Source: CAZFLN01 sp964519905 (GTDB taxonomy: Bacteria; Patescibacteriota; Microgenomatia; UBA1400; UBA1396). From it: DNA of 64,000 nt. Each line of letters starts with the position of its first letter. Within the stretch, counting starts at the first letter, position 1. This document shows positions 32,459 to 41,032 of the stretch, one piece after another. The notes under the pieces were generated by a model, which was given only the letters and a program-made list of their open reading frames with translations, did not search any database and had not been told where the DNA came from. Made by a program: the position numbers and the translations under genes. The stretch covers positions 8,546 through 72,545 of the forward strand of contig CAZFLN010000004.1 of NCBI GenBank assembly GCA_964519905.1. The letters are read 5' to 3'.

Positions 32459-34298
32459 CGGTACGGATGACTGGGTGGGCGATACTTTTTCTGGCGCTGG
32501 TGTGTTGTTCGACAGTGGTTCCTCCTCCCGAAACTTTCAGCTGAACATCACTGGCAAACATCCAGTCATCTCCACTGAGTTCGAGGTACCGAGTTTTTTT
32601 CTGGAAGGGAAGCAAACTGGGAATACTCCACTCTGTTTCTCCCACGACCTCGGCACCATGCACTTCGGTCGTTACCACCGTATTATAGCTTGATAATCCG
32701 GAAAGATTCTCGACTGTAATTTCAACTTTCTTGGCTTGTCCAAACCAACTCACCCCACGAAGCGGACGAACCGTCAACGACACCTCCGCTGAGTCCGGAA
32801 CAAAAGTCTGCAGAGCAATGCTCACTTGAACATCTGGCTCCTGTTCCCCTCCCAACTTGTACTCACCAACGGCCAACGGGAGCGAATCACTTAAGCCTTG
32901 TTTGGCAAAAGCAATATGGCGCAAATCAAAATGATGGAAGTAATCCACCCCACCGGTCGTATCTCCCCAGGTTGGATCCACTGGAATCCAAAGACCTCGT
33001 TGTACGTCGTAATACTCTGGCCAAGCATGGAGTTCATCTCGAACAAGAGAAAGCGGTCGCAAAGAGGACGATTGACTCACAGCATATCCTGTGACGCGGC
33101 GGGCTGGAATGCCCGCCGCACGAGCCAAAGCAATAAACACGTCCGTGTATTCTTGGCACAACGCGTTGGATGGGTCTTGAAGTGCCCCAAGAGCTCCCAG
33201 TCGCTGAATATTTCCTGGCTGTTGACCACGCGCTGAGTTATATCGCAAGGTCTCAACAACAAACGTATAAATAGACTGTGCTGAAGTATTTTTCTTCCCA
33301 GCTTGTTGAATCAAATCATGATGCACCGGCCAGTTTCCTTGAGAAGCAAGCCACCCTGACCCGTCCGATCGCTGCCACCAAGCAGCAGTTTGCTCTCGTA
33401 GAGGAGAAACTTGAGGGACTTCCAGTTGCGGCTGGGCAAACAAAACCGCTTGCGCCGTAGCCGTTATATCTTGGGTGGCTTGCCCAGCCAAACGAAACTG
33501 CGCGATCCAATTCCCATCTGCGTCAGTCCGAATAGATTCTGGTCGAGGAGAAATATCTTGGTACCACACGCGTTGCCACGAAGTATCTGGCGGCAGCGCC
33601 ACTTCCACAATTCCCGTATTCTGTGCCGGATTCGTGACGTGATATCGCAGCGACAAATCATACGTCTGCGACTGACCAAATAAAATGCTCACACCGTCTT
33701 TCGCCGCATCAGTAAACCGCACAACTTGTGCTCCATTTATGGTGTCTACTGTGTACTGTTCTGGACGAACCCAAGATGGCGATCCAAAATTCTGAGGCAC
33801 AACAATCATGACGCTGTACTGCTCATAAAAATCAGGGTCCGCCAAACGTGGGACCGTCACCTCAAGCACCTCTCCATACTTTGAGGCGGTGTCTTGACTC
33901 ACATACTCCAACGTAAATAATCGTTCGCGATCTCGACCAACCAGCGGATCAGTGTCTGGGAATAAAACAGTCAGATTGGTGTGGGCTGGCGAGCGACCGA
34001 TATCGATCGCCAGATTTTTTCCTTGGGCATCGGTCGCTCGCGCCTGCGAAACATCGGGAGAGTTTACCTGCAATGCATACTGCTTGGCATACTGCACAGA
34101 CGTGGTGTTCCGGAGTCGAATCTCGAGTTTAACGTGCGTGGAGGAATCGTTTCTGACCGTATATGTTGCCGAAACCCGAGCCAAAAATGGCAGATTTTTG
34201 GCATTTTCTTCCTGGGCAAAAGCAGTCGACACAGGAAAAAGACTCACTCCAAAAAAGAGCAAAAAAAACAGAATCTGAATATTTCGCAGCATCCTCAT
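32352..34298 (-). CDS. Secreted transglutaminase-like domain protein with C-terminal membrane anchor
   Basis: About 648 residues from ATG 34298 (ATG 34292 possible). Signal peptide with AFAQEE cleavage region, an N-terminal beta-rich part (~250 residues), then the papain-like transglutaminase core: NALCQEYTDVFIALARAAGIPARRVTGYA holds the Cys, DELHAWPEYYD the His and WIPVDPTWGD the Asp. A single helix near the end (TVALGGVVAFVSLCAGGVSVL) and a basic tail anchor it. Probable role: surface cross-linking or proteolysis. Divergent from the PEGA lipoprotein gene; its 3' end overlaps uvrC by 107 bp. Confidence 0.88.
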   Translation of the reverse strand: MRMLRNIQILFFLLFFGVSLFPVSTAFAQEENAKNLPFLARVSATYTVRNDSSTHVKLEIRLRNTTSVQYAKQYALQVNSPDVSQARATDAQGKNLAIDIGRSPAHTNLTVLFPDTDPLVGRDRERLFTLEYVSQDTASKYGEVLEVTVPRLADPDFYEQYSVMIVVPQNFGSPSWVRPEQYTVDTINGAQVVRFTDAAKDGVSILFGQSQTYDLSLRYHVTNPAQNTGIVEVALPPDTSWQRVWYQDISPRPESIRTDADGNWIAQFRLAGQATQDITATAQAVLFAQPQLEVPQVSPLREQTAAWWQRSDGSGWLASQGNWPVHHDLIQQAGKKNTSAQSIYTFVVETLRYNSARGQQPGNIQRLGALGALQDPSNALCQEYTDVFIALARAAGIPARRVTGYAVSQSSSLRPLSLVRDELHAWPEYYDVQRGLWIPVDPTWGDTTGGVDYFHHFDLRHIAFAKQGLSDSLPLAVGEYKLGGEQEPDVQVSIALQTFVPDSAEVSLTVRPLRGVSWFGQAKKVEITVENLSGLSSYNTVVTTEVHGAEVVGETEWSIPSLLPFQKKTRYLELSGDDWMFASDVQLKVSGGGTTVEQHTSARKSIAHPVIRTVALGGVVAFVSLCAGGVSVLGARRLGFVRRKSKKS

Positions 34299-34363
34299 TA
34301 CCTGCACAGCATACCTGGTCAGGCAGCTCACGACCAGAACCGCAAAAAACGCGTTCTTTCCGG

Positions 34364-34369
34364 TACAAT
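34364..34369 (+). promoter_or_regulatory. Leaderless-type -10 element TACAAT
   Basis: TACAAT, AGAGGC, then ATG at 34376. It sets the lipoprotein start against the open frame that reaches back to 34163. Confidence 0.65.
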
Positions 34370-34375
34370 AGAGGC

Positions 34376-35302
34376 ATGATCTTTTCACGCCTACGATCAG
34401 CTGTTGCTTTCCTCTTGTTCCTCACTGCGGGCGGTGCCCTGTTGAGTGGCTGCACGCTGCCTTGGCAGCAGGAGATGGCGGGTTTGTCAGTTTTAGCGGA
34501 AGATCAACAAAATTTTCAGGTATATCTCGACGACCTGCACCTCGGACAAACACCCATTCAGAAAACTGACCTTGCTCCAGGAACCTACAAGATTAAACTA
34601 GATCCCGGAAACGGAACCGCATTGTATGAAGGATCTATCCGGCTCTTCAATGGTACGGTTACCGCAGTGAACTGGAGTTTCTCCAGTTCTCAAACCACTG
34701 GCACCGGTGAAATAATGGAGCTCGAGCCGCTTGGAAGCAAATCTCGCGCTGAGGTGAGTGTTATTACCATTCCAGAAGGGGCGACCGTTCAGCTCAACAA
34801 CACAACATACGGCCTCTCCCCAGTCATTCTGGACGAAGCTGAACCAGGACAATACACACTCAGCATGACCGCTGTGGGACATGTCAAAAAAACACTGACA
34901 GTCCAGGTAGAAAATGGCTACAAACTCCATGTATTTTCCCGCTTAAGCAAAACAACAACAGAGTTAGCCCCAGCTCCTACGCCAACTGAGACCAGTACAG
35001 AAAGCTCCACTCTTGCAAACGATCCATCCACACTGCCAGAATCGCCTAGCAGCACTGGGTCTGCGCAAACTCCACCGGGAATGAATGCCCTTACCCCACC
35101 GTATCTGACGATAAAAGACACCGGCACTGGCTGGCTCCGCGTGCGTGCCACGGCGAGCAGCGTCGGGACAGAAGTCACTCGAGTTGACGTTGGTGAAAAA
35201 TTCTCAGTCAAAAATGTACAAGCTGGCTGGTACGAAATCGAGTACGAACCAGGGAAGACCGGTTGGGTCAGTGGACAATTTGTTGAGTACGTTGCTCAGT
35301 AA
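34376..35302 (+). CDS. Lipoprotein with PEGA repeats and an SH3-like domain
   Basis: 308 residues. Signal with lipobox LLSGC (Cys at residue 26). Two PEGA-type repeats follow (VYLDDLHLGQTPIQKTDLAPGTYKIKL and VQLNNTTYGLSPVILDEAEPGQYTL), then a Thr/Ser/Pro linker of ~50 residues and a C-terminal bacterial SH3 domain (WLRVRATASSVGTEVTRV...WYEIEYEPGKTGWVSG). SH3b domains bind peptidoglycan, so this protein probably links the membrane to the wall. Confidence 0.88.
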   Translation: MIFSRLRSAVAFLLFLTAGGALLSGCTLPWQQEMAGLSVLAEDQQNFQVYLDDLHLGQTPIQKTDLAPGTYKIKLDPGNGTALYEGSIRLFNGTVTAVNWSFSSSQTTGTGEIMELEPLGSKSRAEVSVITIPEGATVQLNNTTYGLSPVILDEAEPGQYTLSMTAVGHVKKTLTVQVENGYKLHVFSRLSKTTTELAPAPTPTETSTESSTLANDPSTLPESPSSTGSAQTPPGMNALTPPYLTIKDTGTGWLRVRATASSVGTEVTRVDVGEKFSVKNVQAGWYEIEYEPGKTGWVSGQFVEYVAQ

Positions 35303-35308
35303 AAACTG

Positions 35309-35324
35309 TTTTCAAATTTGAAAA
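35309..35324. repeat. AT-rich palindrome between the lipoprotein gene and tRNA-Arg(GCG)
   Basis: TTTTCAAATTTGAAAA, a perfect 16-bp palindrome between the convergent ends; with flanking A/T runs it may be a weak two-way terminator. It resembles the TTCAAAAT arms of the tRNA-Ser cassette palindromes. Confidence 0.45.
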
Positions 35325-35340
35325 AACGAAAAGCAATGTA

Positions 35341-35417
35341 TGGTGCGCCCGGCAGGAGTCGAACCTGCGACCTTCAGTTCCGCAAACTGACGCTCTATCC
35401 AACTGAGCTACGAGCGC
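35341..35417 (-). tRNA. tRNA-Arg(GCG), CCA encoded
   Basis: 77 nt with the 3' CCA in the gene, the only one of six tRNAs here with it. Acceptor GCGCTCG/CGGGCGC, D stem GCTC/GAGC, anticodon stem TCAGT/ACTGA with loop TTGCGGA (anticodon GCG, codons CGC/CGU), T arm TTCGACT loop. Most bacteria read these codons with ACG (inosine). TATAAT at 35429-35434 on the minus strand gives a short leader. Confidence 0.93.
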
Positions 35418-35428
35418 GCGATCGGAAT

Positions 35429-35434
35429 ATTATA
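35429..35434 (-). promoter_or_regulatory. -10 element TATAAT for tRNA-Arg(GCG)
   Basis: Perfect TATAAT on the minus strand, 11 bases before the mature 5' end at 35417. Confidence 0.6.
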
Positions 35435-35453
35435 TCACTATCCAGGCAAATGC

Positions 35454-36188
35454 CTACTGCTGTTGTGGAAAAACTTGGTCAGCGTTTGCAACTGGCTGAG
35501 AAGTCTGAGCCAAATCTGGCACACCTTGAACTGCCGGCTCCTGCTCAGATTGCGCAGGAACTACTGGCATAACAGGAGATGCAGATGGCACAACTGGCGG
35601 CAAACTCTCGCTTTCCAAAGGGAATTTTTCCTCTAACCACTGGACCCAGTTATCGAAACGGTTTGGAATCGGCTCTTCGTATGGAATCACTCTTCCAAGG
35701 ATATCGATCACCTGTTCTACCGTCACCACTACCGGGCTGGCAGCACTGCTTGGCAAAAGAATAAGTTGTTTGAACATTTTTTCAGGCACTTCAACATGTA
35801 TCTGGAAAAATCCACCGATCTCTTTTACCCAAAATCGAGAAATTTCTTCCCAAAATATAAGTTGATCCTGATAACGAATACCATACGTGGTGAGTTGAAT
35901 TTGAACCGTTTCTGGCTTCACTCGAGCGAGCACAATCGTAATAAAGAAAAACGCCCACACAAGGAAAATCAAAACGCCTTGATTCGCTAAAAAGAGAAAA
36001 ACAGAAAACAACACCGCCAGCACGAGAATAGAAGAATAATACTGAGAAGTTCTTGGTCGCACATAGCGAGAATCTGCTAACCACTCCAGAACCAAATACT
36101 CTGGTTCTGGACCTGGCAAGAGAGAATCAAGATTTTGATTCGCCTCTTCCATTTGTGGAGCACCTGGGCTGACCTGATTTTCTGGCAT
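35454..36188 (-). CDS. Hypothetical membrane protein with two central helices
   Basis: 244 residues. A polar N-terminus, two adjacent helices at ~52-87 (ILVLAVLFSVFLFLANQGVL and FLVWAFFFITIVLARV), a PH-like beta domain (VQIQLTTYGIRYQDQLIFWEEISRFWVKE), and a Pro/Gln/Val-rich tail of ~60 residues. This architecture is frequent in CPR genomes without assigned function. TACTAT lies six bases before the ATG. Confidence 0.75.
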   Translation of the reverse strand: MPENQVSPGAPQMEEANQNLDSLLPGPEPEYLVLEWLADSRYVRPRTSQYYSSILVLAVLFSVFLFLANQGVLIFLVWAFFFITIVLARVKPETVQIQLTTYGIRYQDQLIFWEEISRFWVKEIGGFFQIHVEVPEKMFKQLILLPSSAASPVVVTVEQVIDILGRVIPYEEPIPNRFDNWVQWLEEKFPLESESLPPVVPSASPVMPVVPAQSEQEPAVQGVPDLAQTSQPVANADQVFPQQQ

Positions 36189-36194
36189 GCCTTT

Positions 36195-36200
36195 ATAGTA
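36195..36200 (-). promoter_or_regulatory. Leaderless-type -10 element TACTAT (GATACT two bases upstream is an alternative)
   Basis: On the minus strand TACTAT, AAAGGC, ATG (36188). A 4/6 match to the consensus. Confidence 0.45.
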
Positions 36201-36221
36201 TCACCGATCAATACACAGCCG

Positions 36222-37232
36222 CTAGCGGTGTTCCAACCAGCGCTCAATATCCAGAGCAGCCAGGGTTCCAAAAGCGGCGGCCGTCACGGCTTGTCGGTAT
36301 CGGAAATCAACACAGTCTCCAGCAGCAAAGATCCCTGGCTTTGATGTCGCTGTAAGATACGGAACAAAGGCATTCCCTTGCGCAGACTCCGTGGCCAACC
36401 CAACACTCTCAGCATCCAAGCCTAAGTGAGTCACTATGTAGCCATCTTTGGTGAGTGGCACCATACCTTGTAAAAACTCGGTACTTGGAACGTGCCCAAT
36501 GGCGTAAAAAACGCCATCAAAAACTTGATGCTCTTCTGCACCGGTTTCTGTATTCTGAAACGTCACGCTCTGGAGACGACCATTCTCACTGGCATGTAAG
36601 GCACTGAGAGTTGTGTTCCACTGAACCGTAATACTCGGATGATTCAGCACACGCTCCTGCATAATTTGAGAAGCTCGAAACTGCCCACGACGATGAATCA
36701 AGGTAACTTTGTCAGTAAACTTCGCCAGCGCCAGCGCATCTTCCATTGCGGAATCTCCGCCACCGACTACTAAAACATTCTTCTCTCGGAAAAAAGCCGC
36801 GTCGCACACAGCACAGGTGCTTAACCCCTTGCCAAGTAACTCTGGTTCTTGAGGCAATCCCAGCATACGAGATCGTGCCCCAGTTGCCACCAGCACGGCC
36901 GCCACATCTTGGAATTGATCTGCACCATACCAAACACGGAACCCTTCTTCGAGTTGCTCTACTTTGGTGACGAGGTCGTCAATAATGCGAGTTCCAAATT
37001 TCTCCGCCTGCTGACGCATGCCAAACATGAGCGTTGGACCTTCCACTCCGTCCGGGAATCCTGGAAAGTTCTCCACTTCGGTGGTGTACATCAATTGTCC
37101 ACCGATCTCTCGACCAGAAAAAAGTATCGGTTGCAAGCGCGCTCGAGACAAATAAATGGCAGCGGTATATCCAGTGGGACCAGAACCAATAATTGCAATA
37201 GAGTGGGACGAATGTGTCATATGCTCAGTCAA
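36222..37232 (-). CDS. trxB: Thioredoxin reductase
   Basis: 336 residues. FAD motif IAIIGSGPTGYTAAIYLSRA, redox centre CAVCDAAFF (CAVC where E. coli has CATC), NADPH motif VLVVGGGDSAMEDALAL and the C-terminal FAD segment GIFAAGDCVD are all in place. Reduces thioredoxin with NADPH. The trx gene lies 14 bp upstream on the same strand, so it is one operon. ATG 37232 or 37220 may start the protein. A hexamer TACGAT overlaps the first ATG. Confidence 0.93.
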   Translation of the reverse strand: MTEHMTHSSHSIAIIGSGPTGYTAAIYLSRARLQPILFSGREIGGQLMYTTEVENFPGFPDGVEGPTLMFGMRQQAEKFGTRIIDDLVTKVEQLEEGFRVWYGADQFQDVAAVLVATGARSRMLGLPQEPELLGKGLSTCAVCDAAFFREKNVLVVGGGDSAMEDALALAKFTDKVTLIHRRGQFRASQIMQERVLNHPSITVQWNTTLSALHASENGRLQSVTFQNTETGAEEHQVFDGVFYAIGHVPSTEFLQGMVPLTKDGYIVTHLGLDAESVGLATESAQGNAFVPYLTATSKPGIFAAGDCVDFRYRQAVTAAAFGTLAALDIERWLEHR

Positions 37233-37246
37233 TCGTACAAACGATG

Positions 37247-37609
37247 TTATTTTTCTGTGGAGGCTTGCATCGCTTTTTCGAGCATTGATCGGTACCCAGC
37301 CTCACCAATAAAACCAGTTGTCTGATCAACAATCTTTCCACCGACAAACGTAATCACGGTTGGAATACTCATCACTCCGTATTGTTGAGCAATTTCGCGA
37401 TTGCCCTCAGCATCAACGTCGAGTTTCACGACCACCGCTTTTTCTGCATACTCAGCACCGAGTTTTTCCATAATTGGAGCTGCCAGCTTGCATGGTCCAC
37501 ACCAATCGGCATAAAAATCTACCATCACTGGCAAATGAGCCTGCAAGACCTGTGAATCAAACTCTGATTGTCCTACTGGATGAAGTGTTGCTGCGGTTGT
37601 ACCTGACAT
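37247..37609 (-). CDS. trxA: Thioredoxin
   Basis: 120 residues. WCGPCKLAAPIMEKL with the redox CGPC at about 36-39, cis-Pro in MSIPTVITF, usual length plus ten N-terminal residues. It keeps cytoplasmic thiols reduced and is reduced by the adjacent TrxB. Unlike most genes in the window it has a clear AAGGGG ribosome binding site seven bases before ATG and a longer leader with a stable hairpin. Confidence 0.95.
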   Translation of the reverse strand: MSGTTAATLHPVGQSEFDSQVLQAHLPVMVDFYADWCGPCKLAAPIMEKLGAEYAEKAVVVKLDVDAEGNREIAQQYGVMSIPTVITFVGGKIVDQTTGFIGEAGYRSMLEKAMQASTEK

Positions 37610-37648
37610 ACTGCCCCTTTTCTTTCTCTGTATTTCTGAGTCTTGAAC

Positions 37649-37667
37649 CTCCTACAAACTGTAGGAG
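37649..37667. promoter_or_regulatory. Hairpin/palindrome upstream of thioredoxin
   Basis: CTCCTACA-AAC-TGTAGGAG, 8-bp perfect arms, 40 bp upstream of the trx ATG and 40 bp after the DUF192 stop. Without a U-tract it is no standard terminator; it could be an operator or a leader hairpin. Confidence 0.45.
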
Positions 37668-37706
37668 ACATGTATCTTTGTACTGTAACATGTTGCGCAC
37701 AAATCG

Positions 37707-38255
37707 TCATTGGGACAATCGTTCCCAAGAAGTTCCCACCTTCCAATCGTTCTGAGCGGCTGTTCCAGCTGGAACCTCGAGGACAGCGGTCACTGGAGCT
37801 GGCGGACGTACAACGACTGGGACTCCGTCAGTCTGGCTTGGAGGCAAAACATCGGCGGCGATACCAATGATCTCACTTTCGTTCAGCCAAATAATGTCAA
37901 GTGCAAACTGCATGCGAAGCATCCAGAACGGGTTCGTACTTGCTTGCGGGAAAAGAAACAGCATTCCATCAGATCCAATCGCTGCGCGATCGCTGAGGCC
38001 TTGGGTAATTTGTTCTGGTGTTGTTGCCGTCTCCACTCGTAAACGCTCTTCTCCAACCTGAATCTGCTCGAATGACCGCCCACTCGAATCACCAGCGAGA
38101 TCTTGCAAACTTCGCAGGCCGTACAATCCAAACACTCGCCCTAATAACAAAATGAGAAGCAGCGCTGAGCCAAGCACTATCACTCGTTGCCCAGAAAAAA
38201 ACCACTGGAACCAATTCCAAACTGGTATCAAGATACTTCGCATTTCTGTGTTCAT
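37707..38255 (-). CDS. DUF192 domain protein, membrane-anchored
   Basis: 182 residues from ATG 38255. N-terminal helix (VIVLGSALLLILLLGRVFGLYG), then the DUF192 fold: VETATTPEQITQGLSDRAAIGSDGMLFLFPQ...FWMLRMQFALDIIWLNES is the family signature. These are small extracytoplasmic domains of unknown function. Start overlaps the stop of the preceding surface gene (ATGA), so it closes the WxL-like surface operon. Confidence 0.88.
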   Translation of the reverse strand: MNTEMRSILIPVWNWFQWFFSGQRVIVLGSALLLILLLGRVFGLYGLRSLQDLAGDSSGRSFEQIQVGEERLRVETATTPEQITQGLSDRAAIGSDGMLFLFPQASTNPFWMLRMQFALDIIWLNESEIIGIAADVLPPSQTDGVPVVVRPPAPVTAVLEVPAGTAAQNDWKVGTSWERLSQ

Positions 38256-39994
38256 GACTCTTTCTCCTGCCAAGCTTGCCAACGACCGGACAAACCACTC
38301 TGTACATCTCGAATCATCATGGAAATAACGATCGCTAACCAGAGAAAAGATTCAAGAATCGGGATACTATACGCAACCCAACCAGCTACTAACAGCATCA
38401 GTGCCAGCCAAATTCTCGGCCACCAGCGGAACGTCCAGCGCCAATGCGAATCACTTACCCGAACTTCTCGACCAGCCCACATCCATAACTTTTGTTGATG
38501 AGAAAGAATCGTTTCAGCCCCAGCAGACTGTAGGCCTGAAAAATTCAAGGCTTGGTGCTGAATCGGCACAAATCCAGACGCTACTCTCTCCACACTTGGT
38601 ACGGGAAGCCACTGCCAGGAAGGATGCTGCACACTCACTACAACCTGCTGTGGTAAATGCTGCGGTAATTTCCAAGCACCTGACGGAGAACTCCAAACCC
38701 GAACTCGTTTGAGTTTCTGCCCTGCTTCCAGCCACTCAAAATGTATGGGAGTCCACGGTATTTCTAGACCACTTGGAGTGGTGAGCCGAGACTCTCCTTC
38801 CGGCAGTAACAGNNNNNNNNNNCGGAGGATCTGCATCAGCCAAGCTGGATACTGATACCACCTATTTCCTGTCCACAGAAATACCCAAACGGTGTACCCA
38901 AATAACAAGAAGAGGAGCACCCAACGCCATCCGCCAATGGGTTGAATTGGCTCCTGGAAAGTTGGTGTTTCTGGACGCTGCGTTCCATCTGGATCAACCG
39001 GTGCAATTGGTTGAAGAGAAGGTGTAGGTGTTGGCGATGGAATTAATGGCGGAGGTGTCGGCTCGGTGATTCCAGGAATAATTGGGATCGGGATGATGAC
39101 TTCTGGCTGATCTGGAATAACTTCTGGCAAAGGGACAACCACTCGTCGTGGCACATACTGAATCCTCAATCCATGCAAAACACGACTATTTCCAGATTGA
39201 TCAATCGCCGTAATAGTCAAATTGACAATTTCATGAGCGGACAAAACTGGCAGGTAGAATAAAAAACCTCCGTCGGTTGTGGCGGTCATTTTATAATGGG
39301 TTTCGCTGCCATCAGCTCGACGGACAACGAGCTGAACTTCCGCCCCACCCTCCGTTCGACCAAAAATAAATGGCTGATTGGATGGCACTTGAACTGGTTC
39401 TGCAGGAACAGTGGAAGGATCTGTGGCAGAAATGCTCGTTTCTTGTCCATAAATGTTCGTGACCACAATCGGCGGAGGGGAAGAATCAACCGTAAACTGC
39501 CAAGTCGCTGAGTCCGTGCCATTATCACTGACATCAACCACCCGAACTTTCCAGGTGTAATTTCCGTCTGCCAAACGGGCCGGAGACTTGAGCTGCAAAC
39601 GATACTCGCCGTCTTCCAAACGAAGCGTATATTGATCGTTTTCTGAGTTTGTCAGCGGAAGTGTGAAGATTCTTTGACCGTTTACAGAGATTTCGTAACG
39701 ATCAATCGCCGTAGGATGTCCCGTCACGGCTCGCCAGCGAAACTCAACCAAACCACTTGATAAACGAGCTGAATTCTCTGGCCGAATTAAAATTGGCGCC
39801 GGCGGAGGAGACTGAGAGCGAACCGTGGCGCTCACCGTAACTTGCCGGTTTACAGGGTCGTGCAGTGCAGCAGAAACGGCTGTAGGACTCATCACTCTCA
39901 AAAAAATTCCCAGAACTCCAAAGAAAACGAAGAACAAACTCAAGCGAAAAAAGTCATGTAAGGAGGGAAAAACCTTCATGGTGGTGTCCACCAT
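38252..39994 (-). CDS. Ig-like-domain surface/membrane protein, interrupted by an assembly gap
   Basis: About 580 codons including four from the N-run. Signal peptide, two Ig/FN3-like beta domains (~55-280), a Pro/Thr linker (PTPPPLIPSPTPTP), then helices (WVLLFLLFGYTVWVFLW) and a Trp-rich cytoplasmic or membrane-associated region with three further hydrophobic stretches. The frame is kept across the 10 Ns, but the true gap size is unknown. Start shares a base with the DUF916-like stop (TAATG). Part of the surface operon with 39994-42523. Confidence 0.7.
   Translation of the reverse strand: MVDTTMKVFPSLHDFFRLSLFFVFFGVLGIFLRVMSPTAVSAALHDPVNRQVTVSATVRSQSPPPAPILIRPENSARLSSGLVEFRWRAVTGHPTAIDRYEISVNGQRIFTLPLTNSENDQYTLRLEDGEYRLQLKSPARLADGNYTWKVRVVDVSDNGTDSATWQFTVDSSPPPIVVTNIYGQETSISATDPSTVPAEPVQVPSNQPFIFGRTEGGAEVQLVVRRADGSETHYKMTATTDGGFLFYLPVLSAHEIVNLTITAIDQSGNSRVLHGLRIQYVPRRVVVPLPEVIPDQPEVIIPIPIIPGITEPTPPPLIPSPTPTPSLQPIAPVDPDGTQRPETPTFQEPIQPIGGWRWVLLFLLFGYTVWVFLWTGNRWYQYPAWLMQILXXXXLLLPEGESRLTTPSGLEIPWTPIHFEWLEAGQKLKRVRVWSSPSGAWKLPQHLPQQVVVSVQHPSWQWLPVPSVERVASGFVPIQHQALNFSGLQSAGAETILSHQQKLWMWAGREVRVSDSHWRWTFRWWPRIWLALMLLVAGWVAYSIPILESFLWLAIVISMMIRDVQSGLSGRWQAWQEKES
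38813..38822. other. Assembly gap (10 N)
   Basis: Ten undetermined bases inside the Ig-like gene; a conventional placeholder, so real length may differ. Confidence 0.99.
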
Positions 39995-41022
39995 TACAGT
40001 TTATCAGAGTGCTGAGACTCGAGGTTGCGAATCTTCTCTTCCAAAAGTCGAATGTGCTTCTGACTAAGATCTCCTCGATGTGAAAGATGCCGTCGAACTG
40101 CCAACACCATGGCAAGCAGCGACAGAATCAACAAGAAGATAACCAAAATAATCTTGTATGGAATCATCCAGAAAGAAGCAGAAGCCAACGCAACTTTTCC
40201 GGTCTCGCCGTATCCCGCTTCGATGTCAAATGTGTAGCGACCAAAGCCCCACACTTGACCCCACTCAGCTGGAAAAGGTCGCTGAGACAATGGGAAAATA
40301 TTATTGGTCTCGATAGAAAATGAATCAATTTCGGAGCCAAACCAGTTTCGAACAGTTACCTTTGGTGTGGGACGAATATGGATGTCAGACAAATTCTCAA
40401 TCTCAAAAGAAAACTGAACTGGTCCAAACTCAGTCAAGAAAGGAACTTGGAGATTTCGGATATTAGCATCCTCTACAATCGGGCCATCAATGCGCAAGTA
40501 CACTAAAGTTCCAACGCGCTGATTGATAGCGGTTTGTCCACCAGTGTTCACCACAGCGAGATCGGCGGTTGCACCCTCAACTTGATGCATAATCATCGCG
40601 TAACGTCCACCAGGAAGAGCGTCTGTTGGAACTTGAACCACAAATGGAACATTCACTGATCCACCTGGTTGAATTTCACTCAAACTCTGTGGAATTTGAA
40701 TCCACTGCGCCAAACTCCAACGGGAATGCGTCATCTCCTCGACTGGGACAGGAGTTACCCCATCTTCACCAATAATAAAGTCCTCGGCAATGGTTCGAAC
40801 ATTCAGTGGTCGAGCCGAAGTATTTCGTACCCGAACTTCAAGTTGAATTGTGCTCCCAGGCTGAACCACAACTTCTCCACCATCTCCAAGCCGAGCTGGA
40901 ATAGCCATCAAACCAACGGCATCTCCACTGGAACTCTGTGCTCCAACTGGAACCACACTCAAGAAAAGTGCAGCCGCAAATAAAGCGGTAAATGTGAGAA
41001 TTCGGGGCAGGTGGCGAATCAT
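39994..41022 (-). CDS. DUF916/WxLIP-like surface protein
   Basis: 342 residues. Signal peptide (cleavage near VGAQSSS), an N-terminal COG1470-like beta domain with VQPGSTIQLEVRVRNTSARPLNVRT, a second beta domain with VRNWFGSEIDSFSIETNNIFPLSQRPF, a C-terminal helix (IILVIFLLILSLLAMVLAV) and a basic cytoplasmic tail. This is the plan of WxL-interacting proteins (DUF916 plus DUF3324) in Gram-positives, which bind peptidoglycan and the WxL protein. GGAG precedes the ATG. Confidence 0.75.
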   Translation of the reverse strand: MIRHLPRILTFTALFAAALFLSVVPVGAQSSSGDAVGLMAIPARLGDGGEVVVQPGSTIQLEVRVRNTSARPLNVRTIAEDFIIGEDGVTPVPVEEMTHSRWSLAQWIQIPQSLSEIQPGGSVNVPFVVQVPTDALPGGRYAMIMHQVEGATADLAVVNTGGQTAINQRVGTLVYLRIDGPIVEDANIRNLQVPFLTEFGPVQFSFEIENLSDIHIRPTPKVTVRNWFGSEIDSFSIETNNIFPLSQRPFPAEWGQVWGFGRYTFDIEAGYGETGKVALASASFWMIPYKIILVIFLLILSLLAMVLAVRRHLSHRGDLSQKHIRLLEEKIRNLESQHSDKL

Positions 41023-41032
41023 ATGTCTCCGT

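Noticed and set aside
38813..38822. Programmed frameshift or split gene at the N-run
   Set aside because: It is an assembly placeholder; no conclusion about frame can be drawn.
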